Source of the DNA: G963704535 sp963704535
Lineage (GTDB): Bacteria; Chloroflexota; Chloroflexia; Chloroflexales; Roseiflexaceae
Length of the DNA: 64,000 nucleotides
Assembly (NCBI GenBank): GCA_963704535.1
Contig: OY969916.1
Span: 7,874,001 to 7,938,000, forward strand
Direction of reading: 5' to 3'
In this document: piece after piece, positions 33,467-42,418 of the stretch
How the letters are laid out: each line of letters begins with the position of its first letter
Numbering within the stretch: position 1 is the first letter of the stretch
Notes under the pieces: generated by a model
Told to the model about the DNA's origin: nothing
Database searches by the model: none
What the model saw: only the letters and a program-made list of their open reading frames with translations
Made by a program: the position numbers and the translations under genes

Positions 33467-33904
33467 ATGCATGACCCAGAAGATATTGCACACCAGCAGA
33501 AGCTGCTGACCACGTACCGCCGATCATTGGCGCACTCCCTTGAGCAGCAGGCGGCCTTTGGCCTGCACACTCCGCAGCATATCGTCTTCACGATTGAGGA
33601 GGCGCGCAACAATATCCGGCGCATCAAAGGCATCCTGAGTGGGTGGGGCGTGGTTGTCGAGGATGAACCGAATGACGAGCCGCCGGCCAAACCTGCTGCT
33701 CCGCCCGCCGGGTCCAGCCTGCGTCAGACCAAGATCAAGAACTTGCAGCGCCGCCTGGATGACTTGCTCGCCGACTATGAGGCGGCCAATAATCAGCTCA
33801 GCAATGCCTTGAGTGATGTCGATCGCAAGCGTCTGGGGCGGCAGGCCGAGGCTTTGGAGCAGGAGATCGCGCAGGTGGAACAGCAGCTTCAAGCGTTGCA
33901 GTGA
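33467..33904 (+). CDS. Small effector-associated-domain protein with coiled coil
   Basis: 145 residues. Residues 1-75 (EDIAHQQKLLTTYRRSLAHS, TPQHIVFTIEEARNNIRRIK, GVVVEDEPNDEPPA) align without gaps to the first 75 residues of the STAND NTPase encoded at 39-42 kb. Such shared N-terminal modules are described as effector-associated domains in NTP-dependent conflict systems, where they recruit the effector to the NTPase. Residues about 85-145 are a coiled coil (NLQRRLDDLLADYEAANNQL). No catalytic domain, so it may be an adaptor. Downstream of the deoxynucleoside kinase gene. Confidence 0.75.
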   Translation: MHDPEDIAHQQKLLTTYRRSLAHSLEQQAAFGLHTPQHIVFTIEEARNNIRRIKGILSGWGVVVEDEPNDEPPAKPAAPPAGSSLRQTKIKNLQRRLDDLLADYEAANNQLSNALSDVDRKRLGRQAEALEQEIAQVEQQLQALQ

Positions 33905-33947
33905 TCGACGGAGATAAGCCTAATACTTTTCAAATAAGGCCGCGCTT

Positions 33948-34004
33948 AGACCTGACCGGTCTTGGGGAGGGCGTCGAAAGCGCCTGATGCAGACCAGTCA
34001 GGTC
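33948..34004. terminator. Bidirectional hairpin between convergent genes
   Basis: AGACCTGACCGGTC and GACCAGTCAGGTCT pair across about 29 nt; CAAATAAG and CTTATTTG extend the symmetry outward. The right arm includes the stop codon of the lipoprotein gene. Confidence 0.6.
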
Positions 34005-34946
34005 TTATTTGAGTTCCCGCCCCAACGCCTCTAGCCCCATCTTCAGCGTCTCGTCAAGCTCCATCCCCTCCAGCTTCTGTAGATCCTCGCGGGCCTTCAC
34101 ATCGTCGCGCAGGGCGTGGTAGAGCGTGGCGCGACCGATCAGGGCCTCGGTGTAGCCGGGCTGGAGCGCCAGGGCCTGGCTGAAGTCGGCGAGGGCGCCG
34201 GCTTGGTCGCCGGCGCTGCTGCGGGCCAGGCCGCGCGCGTAGTAGGCGTTGGCAGCGCGCGGACTGAGGCGCAGCGCGGCGTCGAGGTCGGTGAGTGCGG
34301 CGGCAGCGTTGCCCTTGGCGAGCTGGAGCAGCGCCCGCTCGTAGAGCGCGTCGACATGCTGCGGATCGTCAGCGAGCGTGGCGTCGAAGGCCCGGCCGGC
34401 GGCGGCTGGGTCGCCCAGCTCGCGGAGCGCCGTACCCTGGCGGTAGGAGTACTCGGCCCGGTTCGCCGGATCGACCCCGGTCAGCCGCTCGTAGTCGGCC
34501 GCCAGGCCCGCCAGATCGCCGCGCTGCTCCAGCAGGGGCAGGCGATTCTTGTAGGCGCGTATGTAGCCAGGGTCCAGCCGGATCGCCTCGGCATAGTCGG
34601 CCAGCGCCTGGTCGGCCCGGCCAAGCGCGGCATAGGCCAGCGCACGGTTGTTGAAGGCGCGGGCGTTGGTCGGGTCGAGCGCCACAGCGCGGTCGTAGTC
34701 GTCGATCGCCTCGGCGTAGGCGCCCTGGTCGAGCTGTACGTTGCCGCGCTCGTAGTAGGCGTCAGCCCTGGCTGTGGTGTCGCCGCCCGCCTCGGCGGTG
34801 GCGATGGCGTTATCATACGGCAGCAGCGGAGGCGTCGGCGTGGGCGGCGGGCCAGTCTCAGCACCGGGGATCGTACATGCGATGAGCAGAATTGAGAATT
34901 GAACATTGAGAATGTAGAAAAGCAGCCGGCGCAAGCCGCTCCTCAT
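34005..34946 (-). CDS. TPR lipoprotein
   Basis: 313 residues from ATG 34946. A lipoprotein signal (hydrophobic FYILNVQFSILLIAC, Cys24) is followed by a Thr/Pro linker and about eight TPR units (ADAYYERGNVQLDQGAYAEA, ARAFNNRALAYAALGRADQA, ANAYYARGLARSSAGDQAGA). TPR lipoproteins act as protein-interaction scaffolds at the membrane outer face. It starts 30 nt after the stop of the PBP gene, same strand, so it likely forms an operon with it and may assist cell-wall assembly. The signal-peptide codons coincide with a heptamer repeat arm. The frame is open upstream into the PBP gene in another phase, which is a shadow. Confidence 0.82.
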   Translation of the reverse strand: MRSGLRRLLFYILNVQFSILLIACTIPGAETGPPPTPTPPLLPYDNAIATAEAGGDTTARADAYYERGNVQLDQGAYAEAIDDYDRAVALDPTNARAFNNRALAYAALGRADQALADYAEAIRLDPGYIRAYKNRLPLLEQRGDLAGLAADYERLTGVDPANRAEYSYRQGTALRELGDPAAAGRAFDATLADDPQHVDALYERALLQLAKGNAAAALTDLDAALRLSPRAANAYYARGLARSSAGDQAGALADFSQALALQPGYTEALIGRATLYHALRDDVKAREDLQKLEGMELDETLKMGLEALGRELK

Positions 34947-34977
34947 TCTCAATTCTTCATTCTCAATGCTCAATTTC
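34889..34977. repeat. Heptamer-phased palindrome (GAATTGA type) overlapping a signal-peptide coding region
   Basis: Left arm 34889-34913 tandem GAATTGA-type heptamers; right arm 34944-34977 tandem TCTCAAT-type heptamers. Read on the minus strand the 34889-34913 arm encodes ILNVQFSIL of the lipoprotein signal and the other arm supplies its start codon region. Confidence 0.85.
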
Positions 34978-36709
34978 ACGGCTGTACTCCCAAGGCCGCC
35001 GCAAGCACTAGCCGCGCGATCGGCAGCGCCGAGCGGCTGCCCTCGCCGCCGCGCTCGACGATCACCGCGATGGCGAAGTGCGGCTGCTCGACCGGGGCCA
35101 GCGCAATGAACCACGAGTGTGGGTCGCCGCCGGGCGCCTCGGCCGTGCCGGTCTTCGCGCCGATCGTCACCCCCGGCAGCGCCACCGGGTTGGCGTAGCC
35201 GATCTCCACCGATGTCTGCATGATCGAGCGTAGCTGCTGCGCCGCCTGGGGCGAGATCACCTGCCGCAACACCTCCGGCTGCGCGGCGTACAGCACCTGC
35301 TGGCCGACGCGGGCCTCCTGCACCAGGTGTGGGCGCATCAGCCGCCCGTCGTTGGCGATCACGGCCGCCACCTGGGCCATGTCGAGCGGCGTCACCTGCG
35401 CCTCGCCCTGGCCGTACGCGGTATCGGCCAGCGCAACCTGGCGCTGGAGGAAGCCGGCCGACCCGGCGATCGTCCCGACGTCGGCGGGGATGTCGCGTAG
35501 GTCGGGGGCGACGTTCTGCTCCTCGGCGTAGCGCAGGCCGAAGCGCCGCGCGTACTCGGCGAAGCGCTCCGGGCCGAGCTTGAGCCCGAGCTGCGCGAAG
35601 GCGGTGTTGCACGACCAGGCGAACACCCGCCGCAGGTCCGATGGGTCGCCGGTGCGCTGGGATAGATTCTCGACCGCGTTGCGCACCGGCGGCGCACCCG
35701 CCTCGGTCGGCAGCCGGTTGGGGCACGTGACCTGGCCCTCCGGCCCATTGAGCACGCCGCTGTCGAGGGTCGCCGCCGCAGTGAAGGTCTTGATCACCGA
35801 GCCGGGCGGGTAGCGGCCCTGGGTGGCGCGGTTGAGCAGCGGGCTGTCGGCGCGCGTCGTCAGGGCCAGCCAGGCCGCCTGGACACGCGCCACATCGGCC
35901 TCGCTAGCCCGCTCGGGCAGCACCAGTTGGTTGGGATCGAAGCGCGGGTAGGTCGCCATCGCGAGAATGGCGCCGGTTTGCGAATCGAGTAGCACCACTG
36001 CGCCGACCCGTTCGCCGAGCGCCGCCTGGGCGATCTGTTGAAGGTTGGTGTCGAGCGTCAAGCGAACGTCGGCGGCGGATGCCCTGACGGGCGTGCCGAG
36101 TAGTCTGGCCCTAAGCAGCAGGGTGGGGGAAAGGGACTGCGCGCCGGAGAGATAGTCGTCAAAGCTGTCCTCGACGCCGCTATTGCCATAGAGCCGGCTA
36201 GCGAACCCGACCAGGTGCGCCAGCTCGGGATTCGGGTAGACGCGCCGGCCGTCCTGGGTGACGGCCAGCACCGCGCCGCTGCGGTCGAGGATCATGCCGC
36301 GGGTGATCGGGCCGGTGGACACCGGCCAGACGTGCCCGCTGCCAAGGGCGGTGCGGTCGGCCGGCCGGAGCATCGCCGCGTCGTCAGGCTCCTGGGTCGC
36401 GATCGGCTGGAGCAGCGCCGCCGCCTGACTACGGATCTGATCGGATTGGACCACCTGCTCGCGGGCCAGTTGCAGCGCCACGGCGGCGAAGCCCAGGCAG
36501 AAGACCAGCGCCAGCCGGCCCAGCCCGCGCGCCACCACCGGCGCCTTCTGGCCGATCGTCGCGCGCGGCAGCAACGACAGCAGCCACAGCCCAAGCAGCA
36601 GGTGCAGCCGCCACTGGCCGGTGTCGCCGATAGCCAGGCCGGAGCCGATCGCCGCGAGGCCCAGGATGGCGGCGATCCAGGCGATGATTTGTTGGATGCG
36701 TGGTCGCAT
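34976..36709 (-). CDS. Class B penicillin-binding protein (PbpA/FtsI-like transpeptidase)
   Basis: 577 residues. Three to four N-terminal hydrophobic segments (IIAWIAAILGLAAIGSGLAI, LLLGLWLLSLLP, LALVFCLGFAAVAL), a dimerisation-type region with RGMILDRSGAVLAVT, and a transpeptidase domain with SVIK (Ser304, Lys307), SCN in WSCNTAFAQ and KTG in GAKTGTAEAP. It cross-links peptidoglycan outside the membrane with a SEDS glycosyltransferase; the rodA-like partner is 6 kb upstream. More membrane helices than the single anchor usual for this class; this matches actinobacterial PbpA-like proteins only partly. Confidence 0.9.
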   Translation of the reverse strand: MRPRIQQIIAWIAAILGLAAIGSGLAIGDTGQWRLHLLLGLWLLSLLPRATIGQKAPVVARGLGRLALVFCLGFAAVALQLAREQVVQSDQIRSQAAALLQPIATQEPDDAAMLRPADRTALGSGHVWPVSTGPITRGMILDRSGAVLAVTQDGRRVYPNPELAHLVGFASRLYGNSGVEDSFDDYLSGAQSLSPTLLLRARLLGTPVRASAADVRLTLDTNLQQIAQAALGERVGAVVLLDSQTGAILAMATYPRFDPNQLVLPERASEADVARVQAAWLALTTRADSPLLNRATQGRYPPGSVIKTFTAAATLDSGVLNGPEGQVTCPNRLPTEAGAPPVRNAVENLSQRTGDPSDLRRVFAWSCNTAFAQLGLKLGPERFAEYARRFGLRYAEEQNVAPDLRDIPADVGTIAGSAGFLQRQVALADTAYGQGEAQVTPLDMAQVAAVIANDGRLMRPHLVQEARVGQQVLYAAQPEVLRQVISPQAAQQLRSIMQTSVEIGYANPVALPGVTIGAKTGTAEAPGGDPHSWFIALAPVEQPHFAIAVIVERGGEGSRSALPIARLVLAAALGVQP

Positions 36710-36771
36710 AGCGTGGGTAGCTTACCACAACGCCTGGCAGAGCACAATGGCGCGTGCGTGACATAACCTGA

Positions 36772-36892
36772 TAAGACAAGGTTCTTGGGGGCTTTACAGT
36801 TCTGGGAAAAAGGGGGTTTGAGGGGGCAGCCCCCTCACTCTCCCCTCCACCCACATTGTAAAGTGGAATGGCGCCTTCCGAAACCTTGTCTA
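36772..36892. mobile_element. MITE-like element, copy 2 (about 121 bp)
   Basis: Ends TAAGACAAGGTTCTTGGGGG and (complement of right end) TTAGACAAGGTTTCGGAAGG; interior TTTACAGTTCTGGGAAAAAG, a GAGGGGGCAGCCCCCTC hairpin and CATTGTAAAGTGGAATGGCG. Same order as the copy at 63.2 kb and inverse of the one at 18.2 kb. Confidence 0.85.
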
Positions 36893-36908
36893 AGCGTCCT
36901 ATCCGCAA

Positions 36909-36970
36909 AACGTGAAACGTGAAGCGTGAACGTTCTCTAACGTCACGCTTCACGTTTCACGTTTCACGTG
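36909..36970. repeat. Heptamer-phased inverted repeat (GTGAAAC/GTGAAGC type)
   Basis: Tandem ACGTGAA/GCGTGAA heptamers in both orientations around CTCTAACGTC. It lies between MITE copy 2 and the Rpn-family gene. Confidence 0.8.
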
Positions 36971-36980
36971 ACGATTGGCT

Positions 36981-37977
36981 CTACGTGGCCGGCGGCGCGT
37001 AGATCGCGCGCACCTCATCAGGTGTGGTGGTGGTCTTAATCCGATCGTAGATGGCCTGAATGGTTGTCAGATCCTCAAGTTGACGAATCTCGGCCATGAG
37101 GTCGACAGCCAGTACACCAAATTTGATCTCTAGCGCCAGCGCAATACCATCCAGGAGTCCTTCGCGACGACCTTGGGCTCAGTCCTTGAGCCAGTCCTTC
37201 GGCCAGTCCTTCGGCCAGTCCTTCTTCCCTACCGATTCGCTCTGCGGTACTAATGTAAGTCATGTGCTGTTCCTCCTCGTACTGTCGGATGGTCTGCCAG
37301 ACCTGGCGGTCGAGCTCCTCGGGCAGCCGCAGCAGCCAATCCAGAAACCGATACAGCCCCAGTATCTGTTCACGCGTATAGCCCAGGCCATACAGGCGGC
37401 GGGTGAGCGCAAGCTTTGATTGCGCCCGTTGGGGCATATTCTGTCGGGTTTGTTGAGCCGTCAGGTGCGCCAGAACGACGGTCGCAAACGGATTCGTATT
37501 GCTCTCCAGCGCCGCCCACTCCTCCCGGTAATCCAGCAGCTTGACGGTCGGAAAGCGGAGCTGCAGCTCGCAGCCCCACAGATTATAGCCAAACGTGTCG
37601 GGGCGCCACATCGCACGTTCGTCGCCTAGAATCGCCATGCTGATGACCTGCCGCTGGTAGCGATCGAATAAACGCGCGTGGTAGGTGAACATCCGCTGGG
37701 CGAAGCTTGCTTGTTCCTGGCTCTGAACCTCGATGTGGATCAGCACCCATGCATCCGTGCCGTTACGGCGCCAGAGTTGGAACAGTTTGTCCACCGTCCG
37801 TGGCCCTGCCTCACCCTCTGGCGCAATCTGCTGCAATTCTTTGTCCAAGAACGTGTAACCGTGCGCCCAATCGATATCGGCGTGCGCCTGAGGGAAAAAG
37901 AAAGCCAGAAACTCTGCCAGATACAGTTCCAACGCCAGCTTCCAGGGTCCGTCGAAATCGGTTGGCGGTGTGATCAT
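36981..37977 (-). pseudogene. Rpn/PD-(D/E)XK transposase-like nuclease, frameshifted near C-terminus
   Basis: The open frame from ATG 37977 (preceded by GAGGAGGAG) reads FDGPWKLALELYLAEFLAFF, DIDWAHGYTFLDKELQQI, DAWVLIHIEVQSQEQASFAQ, TYHARLFDRYQRQVISMAIL: the PD-(D/E)XK core with catalytic Asp, HIEVQ. It runs into unrelated residues after EGLAEGLAEGLAQG and stops at 37075. In the next phase the natural ending QGRREGLLDGIALALEIKFG... to APPAT* continues to 36981. One extra base near 37178, beside a 12-bp GAAGGACTGGCC tandem repeat, explains it (slippage). These proteins are common, often multicopy, in Chloroflexota and cyanobacteria. Confidence 0.82.
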
Positions 37978-38089
37978 GACTCCTCCTCGTCTGATGATTA
38001 TAGCACGGTAGCTATTGCGGGTATGGGGAAAGGCTGCCTCGTACCTTACCCATGCCGTTCATCCGCTGGTTTCAGAACAATAAGCCCGC

Positions 38090-38119
38090 TTGCCGAGCGG
38101 TGATGGGATTGGCTATAAT
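38090..38119 (+). promoter_or_regulatory. Promoter of the DinB-like gene
   Basis: TTGCCG (38090-38095), 18-bp spacer, TATAAT (38114-38119); AAGGAG and ATG follow at 38161 and 38175. Confidence 0.6.
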
Positions 38120-38174
38120 CTACCCGCCTGTTGGGTAAGAGAAGCCACTCTATGTTGTTGAAGGAGATGGTAAT

Positions 38175-38666
38175 ATGCTCGTGACTGCGGCCGAAATTGA
38201 GGAGATCCTTGAAGCCCTCGCGGAAACGCCGCGCCGCCTGGCGTCGATGACCAGCGACCTCGAACATGCCCGGCTGCATACCAAGGCTGACGCAGACGCC
38301 TGGTCGGCGAATGATATTCTGGCCCACCTACGCTCCTGCGCCGACGTTTGGGGTAAAAGCATTCAGGCGATGATCACTCAAGATAACCCGACATTGCGGT
38401 ATGTTTCTCCGCGCACCTGGATTCGCAAGACGGATTATCCTCACCAGGACTTTCAGGTATCATTCCAGGTCTTTGCCGGCCAGCGCGATGACCTGCTAGC
38501 GTTGCTGAAACCATTAGCACTCGAAGGCTGGTCGCGCGCGGCGACGTTCACGGGGACGACCAGGGGACGCGACCAGACGGTCTTCAGCTATGCGCGGCGG
38601 ATCGCCTTGCATGAACGCGATCACCTGGAGCAGCTTGAAGGGGTGGTGGGCGCGGTTCGAGCGTAG
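38175..38666 (+). CDS. DinB-superfamily protein
   Basis: 163 residues; GGAG 8 nt before the ATG. Four-helix DinB/YfiT-type bundle with candidate metal ligands His in NDILAHLRSC and the HERDHLEQL pair near the C-terminus. Relatives are thiol-transferases or damage-inducible proteins of mostly unknown function. Single gene in the accessory interval between the PBP and RodA genes. Confidence 0.8.
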   Translation: MLVTAAEIEEILEALAETPRRLASMTSDLEHARLHTKADADAWSANDILAHLRSCADVWGKSIQAMITQDNPTLRYVSPRTWIRKTDYPHQDFQVSFQVFAGQRDDLLALLKPLALEGWSRAATFTGTTRGRDQTVFSYARRIALHERDHLEQLEGVVGAVRA

Positions 38667-38914
38667 CTCTCTTAATACAACCCGGCGTCAATAGACCAGC
38701 AGTTTTGCCACGAAGATCGCGAAGGTACGAAGGCCACGAAGAAGGCTGATAGATATCGCTGTAGAGCCTTCATCCAGGCCGCGTAGGGGGCCTTCGTATA
38801 GGTAGCCAAGAGGGTTCTCGCTGGGTGGGGCCGCCTGGCGGCTAAAGCCCGCAGGCTACGTCGGCAAAGCCCGCCTGCGCGGGCTGGAGTTGGGCGAAGT
38901 TATTTGTTATCGCC
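38667..38914. other. Intergenic stretch with degenerate CGAAG repeats and a GC-rich hairpin
   Basis: CCACGAAGATCGCGAAGG... repeats CGAAG every 8-9 nt (38708-38745). GGCGGCTAAAGCCCGCAGGC and GCCCGCCTGCGCGGGCT near 38836-38886 can form hairpins. No gene is evident. Confidence 0.5.
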
Positions 38915-39274
38915 CTATCCTTTCAGGAAATCATCGACCCAGGCGAACGACGCGGCGAAGGCGACGCCGATGTCGGGGTTGAGCTTGATCAGGCCGGACG
39001 CCATAAGCAGTAGTTGCAGGAGGGAGTCCCTAGTCGTGGCTTCGCGCCAGGATTGCTGTGTGAGATGCAGCAGTTGATCGGTTGTGTCTGCCTGTGCCAT
39101 AGCCACTGCCACTGTTCCCGACGCTTCCATTTGCACGGAAACATTCTCAATTGTGCGAGCTACTGCCACAGCTTCTGTCAGTAGCGTCAGCGCTTCCGTG
39201 TCCTTTCCCGCCTGTATTAGCGCCTCGTTTACACCTTGTAGTGTCTGTACTCGTTGGTCGCCCTCCTCAATCGC
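38915..39274 (-). pseudogene. C-terminal part of the STAND NTPase beyond an in-frame amber codon
   Basis: Same phase as the NTPase gene: after TAG at 39275-39277 the frame continues AIEEGDQRVQTLQGVNEALIQ, then LLTEAVAVARTIENVSVQME and a unique C-terminal cap GLIKLNPDIGVAFAASFAWV DDFLKG before TAA-type stop at 38915. The preserved repeat pattern shows that this was translated with the NTPase until a single C-to-T change (CAG to TAG is the simplest). Confidence 0.75.
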
Positions 39275-42200
39275 CTACACCACTGCCTCAGCTTTCGTCA
39301 GCAGGGCGCGGCCTTGTGCTCGTGCCAGTGCCAAGACTCGTAGTGTCTGTACTCGTTGGTCGCCCTCCTCAGTCGCTCGTGCTGCCGCCACAGCTTTCGC
39401 CAGCAGGACACGGCCTTGTGCTCGTGCCAGTGCCACGACCACGCCCCGCAGTACCTGTACTCGTTGGTCGCCCTCCTCAATCGCGCGCGCCAGTGCCAGC
39501 GCTTCCGCACCCTGCCCCGCCCGCACTAGCGCGACGGCCACATCCCGCAGTGCCGGTGCCCCTTGGTTGCCCTTCTCAATCGCGCGCGCCAGTGCCAGCG
39601 CTTCCGCACCCTGCCCCGCCCGCGCTAGCGCGACGGCCACGTCCCGCAGTGCCTGTACTCGTTGGTCGCCCTCCTCAATCGCGCGCGCCAGTGCTAGTGC
39701 TTCAGCACCCTGCCCTGCCCACACTAGCGCGACGGCTACGTCCCGCAGTGCCGGTGCCCCTTGGTCGCCCTTCTCAATCGCCCGTGCTACCGCTATCGCT
39801 TTTACGTCTTCACCAACCTGCACTAGCGCCAGCGCTACATCCCGTAGCGCCTGTGCCCGTGCATCATCCTTCTCAATTGCTTGCGCCACCGCGAGCGCTT
39901 TTGCGTCTTCACCGGCCTGCACTAGCGCCAGCGCTACATCCCGTAGCGCCTGTGCCCGTGCATCATCCTTCTCAATTGCTTGCGCCACCGCGAGCGCTTT
40001 TGCGTCTTCACCGGCCTGTATTAGTGCCACGACCACGTCCCGCAGCGCCTGTGCTCGTGCATTGTCCTTCTCAACTACCCGCGTCACCGCCAGAACTTCT
40101 GTCAGCAGAGCACGACCTTGCGAGTCTTCCCCCATCCGTGCCAACGTCCCTGCCATCGTTCCCAACGCCATTGCTCTTCCGTAGCCACCCGTAATCGCCT
40201 GTGCTGCTGCCAGTGCCCGCAGCGCCCGTTCCTGTTGGTCGTCTTCCTCAATCGCTTGCGCTACCGCCTGCGTTTCTCTACTCTCTCTCATAACCCGCGC
40301 TGCTGTCACATCCCGCAGCGCCTGTGCCCGTTGGTAGCCCTTCTCAATCGCGTAGGTCGCCGCTCGCGCTTCCGCGATCTTCCCCGTCTGGGCTAGCGCT
40401 ACCGCTACATCCCACAATGCCCCCGCTCGTTCGTCGCCCTCCTCAATTGCTTGCGCCAACGTCAGCGTTTCCTCGGCCTCCCCAGCCTGTGCTAAGGCCA
40501 CGGCGACGTCCCGCAACGCCCATATCCGTGCGTCATCCTGCTCAATTGTACGCGCGACATTGCTGGCGTGCAGTAACACCTGCAATCCTTCCTGCTTCCA
40601 CCCGACTTGTTTTACAAGCTGTGAACCGATCTGTGTTAGCACTCCAACCTTTTTATCTAAGCTGGTGATCAACTCGGCTAGTTTGATCGCCTCCTGCTCC
40701 CGCCCCAACAGCACCATCGCCTCGAACACCGACTCAGGATAGCTGTCGGCGCGGCTGGCGAGCGTGCAGCGCAGCAGGCTGTAGCGCCACAGGTTCGGCA
40801 GCAGCGCCAGTGCTTCCTCAAACTCCCACTCGGCGCGTGATGCCGCCAGCCGCCCCAGGTCAAGATCCTGGGCGTAGGCGCGGGTGCTGGGGTCGTAGCG
40901 GAGCTTGGCGCGGCCGTAGTCGCCGGCGTCGAGCGCTGCCCACAACCGTTGCCATTCGCCGGCGTGGTATAGGTGGGCGATGTAGTGCTCGCGGGCGTAG
41001 GCGCGCCGGGCCTGCTCGACCGGGTCGCGGGCGTCCTGCCAGATCGCCGGCAGCCCGCCCGCGCCGTCCTCGCACCAATCGGCCAGGCGGCGGTGCCAGC
41101 GCGCCTCCTCGTCGGCGGCGAACAGGTAGTCTTTGCCGGGGCGCGCCTCGTCCTGGCGCAGGTACTCGTACAGCTTGAGGTGGTAGAGCGAGTAGCGCCC
41201 GGCGCCGTCCTGCGCGAGCAGCCCGCCCAGGCGACGCAGCCCATCGCGCAGCGCATCGTCGTCGGCGCCGAGCAGGGCGCGGATGGAGCGCGGAGCCAGC
41301 GGCGCGCGGGCGGCTAGCAGCAGCCCCAGCGCCGGGCGGATGACGTCGCGCCACTCGGTAGCACGGCGTTTGAGGCGATCGACGGACAATGTGAACAAGT
41401 TGTCGGGGTTGTCGGCTACGCGAGCGATGATCGCTTCCGGCGCGGCGGCCCCGGCCTGGGCCAGTTCCCTGGCGGCCAGGTCGAGGTACAGCGCGTTGGC
41501 TTGCATCGCGGCGTAGAAGCGACCGGCCAGTTCGGCGTCGAGCGTGACGCCGCGATGGGCCAGCACCAGGTCGAAGTCAGCCCGGCTCATATCCGGCAGC
41601 CGGTACTCGTGGCGCGGCTTGAGCAGCTCAAGCGGCTTGAGTGTGTCGTTGGGGCGCGTGCCCAGCACGAAGACCACCCCGACGGGCGCGTTAGGGGGCA
41701 GGAAGCTCAGGTCGCGTGCGCCGCTCTGCTCCTCCTCAAGCTGGTCGAGGCCGTCGATAAAGATGACTTCTTGGCCGTCCTTCGCCGCCAGCTCGGCCAG
41801 CGCCCTGGGGAAGTAGTCGCGCAGGGCCGGGCGGCTCTCGCTGGCTGCGTAGAACTCCGGCAGGTCGTACTTGAGGATCAGGCGCGCCAGCAGGTTGCGC
41901 AGCAGGCCGACCTGGTGATCAGGGCCGGGATTGAAGGGGATGAAGTGGTGGGCGACGTTGTCAGGGCCATACTCCGCGACGAGCTTCGCGATGATGCTGC
42001 TCTTGCCCTGGCCGGCCTGCCCGGTGATCGTGATGTAGCCGCCGGCCGGCAGCAGCGCAGCGATACGGGCGCGAATCTCGTCCAGCTCCCGCGCCCGCCC
42101 GACGAAGCTAGCCAGGCGATCGCGCATGAAATCGCCGTGGTCGGCCAGCAGCGCGCGCAGGCGGGCCTGGCGTTCGCGCTGGAAGACTTGGCGCGCGGGC

Positions 42201-42418
42201 ACGTCATCTTTGGGCTCGTCCTCCGTCGCGACGCCGGCATCCCGCAGCGCCGCCTTGATCGCACGGATCTCCGCCTGCGCCTGTTCGATGTCGGCTACGA
42301 TATAGTAGGGCGTATCGGCGCCGCGCGTGTTGAGTTGCCCAAGTAGGTGGGCCAGGCGCCGCCGGTGCTCGTCCAGCAGCACCTGTTCCTTCGCGATCGT
42401 GTCGGGGTCGAGCGGCAT
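39275..42418 (-). CDS. STAND-type NTPase with effector-associated domain and about 35-residue repeats
   Basis: 1,047 residues to the amber codon. Residues 1-75: effector-associated domain shared with the small gene at 33.5 kb. About 100-400: NACHT/AAA-like NTPase with SFVGRARELDEIRARI, Walker A GQAGQGKSS near 136, Walker B VIFIDGLDQLEEE near 216 and VVFVLGTRPND sensor. Winged-helix/helical middle, then from about 640 on tandem units of type AIEEGDQRVQALRDVAVALA plus RAGQGAEALALAR, TPR/HEAT-like. Several units are almost identical in DNA (39831-40020), showing recent expansion. Such proteins are signalling or anti-phage conflict NTPases. A stop removes the last 119 residues. Confidence 0.85.
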   Translation of the reverse strand: MPLDPDTIAKEQVLLDEHRRRLAHLLGQLNTRGADTPYYIVADIEQAQAEIRAIKAALRDAGVATEDEPKDDVPARQVFQRERQARLRALLADHGDFMRDRLASFVGRARELDEIRARIAALLPAGGYITITGQAGQGKSSIIAKLVAEYGPDNVAHHFIPFNPGPDHQVGLLRNLLARLILKYDLPEFYAASESRPALRDYFPRALAELAAKDGQEVIFIDGLDQLEEEQSGARDLSFLPPNAPVGVVFVLGTRPNDTLKPLELLKPRHEYRLPDMSRADFDLVLAHRGVTLDAELAGRFYAAMQANALYLDLAARELAQAGAAAPEAIIARVADNPDNLFTLSVDRLKRRATEWRDVIRPALGLLLAARAPLAPRSIRALLGADDDALRDGLRRLGGLLAQDGAGRYSLYHLKLYEYLRQDEARPGKDYLFAADEEARWHRRLADWCEDGAGGLPAIWQDARDPVEQARRAYAREHYIAHLYHAGEWQRLWAALDAGDYGRAKLRYDPSTRAYAQDLDLGRLAASRAEWEFEEALALLPNLWRYSLLRCTLASRADSYPESVFEAMVLLGREQEAIKLAELITSLDKKVGVLTQIGSQLVKQVGWKQEGLQVLLHASNVARTIEQDDARIWALRDVAVALAQAGEAEETLTLAQAIEEGDERAGALWDVAVALAQTGKIAEARAATYAIEKGYQRAQALRDVTAARVMRESRETQAVAQAIEEDDQQERALRALAAAQAITGGYGRAMALGTMAGTLARMGEDSQGRALLTEVLAVTRVVEKDNARAQALRDVVVALIQAGEDAKALAVAQAIEKDDARAQALRDVALALVQAGEDAKALAVAQAIEKDDARAQALRDVALALVQVGEDVKAIAVARAIEKGDQGAPALRDVAVALVWAGQGAEALALARAIEEGDQRVQALRDVAVALARAGQGAEALALARAIEKGNQGAPALRDVAVALVRAGQGAEALALARAIEEGDQRVQVLRGVVVALARAQGRVLLAKAVAAARATEEGDQRVQTLRVLALARAQGRALLTKAEAVV

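Noticed and set aside
34950..35726. Extension of the lipoprotein frame upstream into the PBP region
   Set aside because: Arg/Ala/Gly-rich shadow of the PBP gene in another phase; the lipoprotein signal begins at 34946.
39084..40194. Long plus-strand frames opposite the STAND repeats
   Set aside because: Ser/Ala/Pro-rich translations of the complementary repeat DNA; no ribosome site and no recognisable domain.
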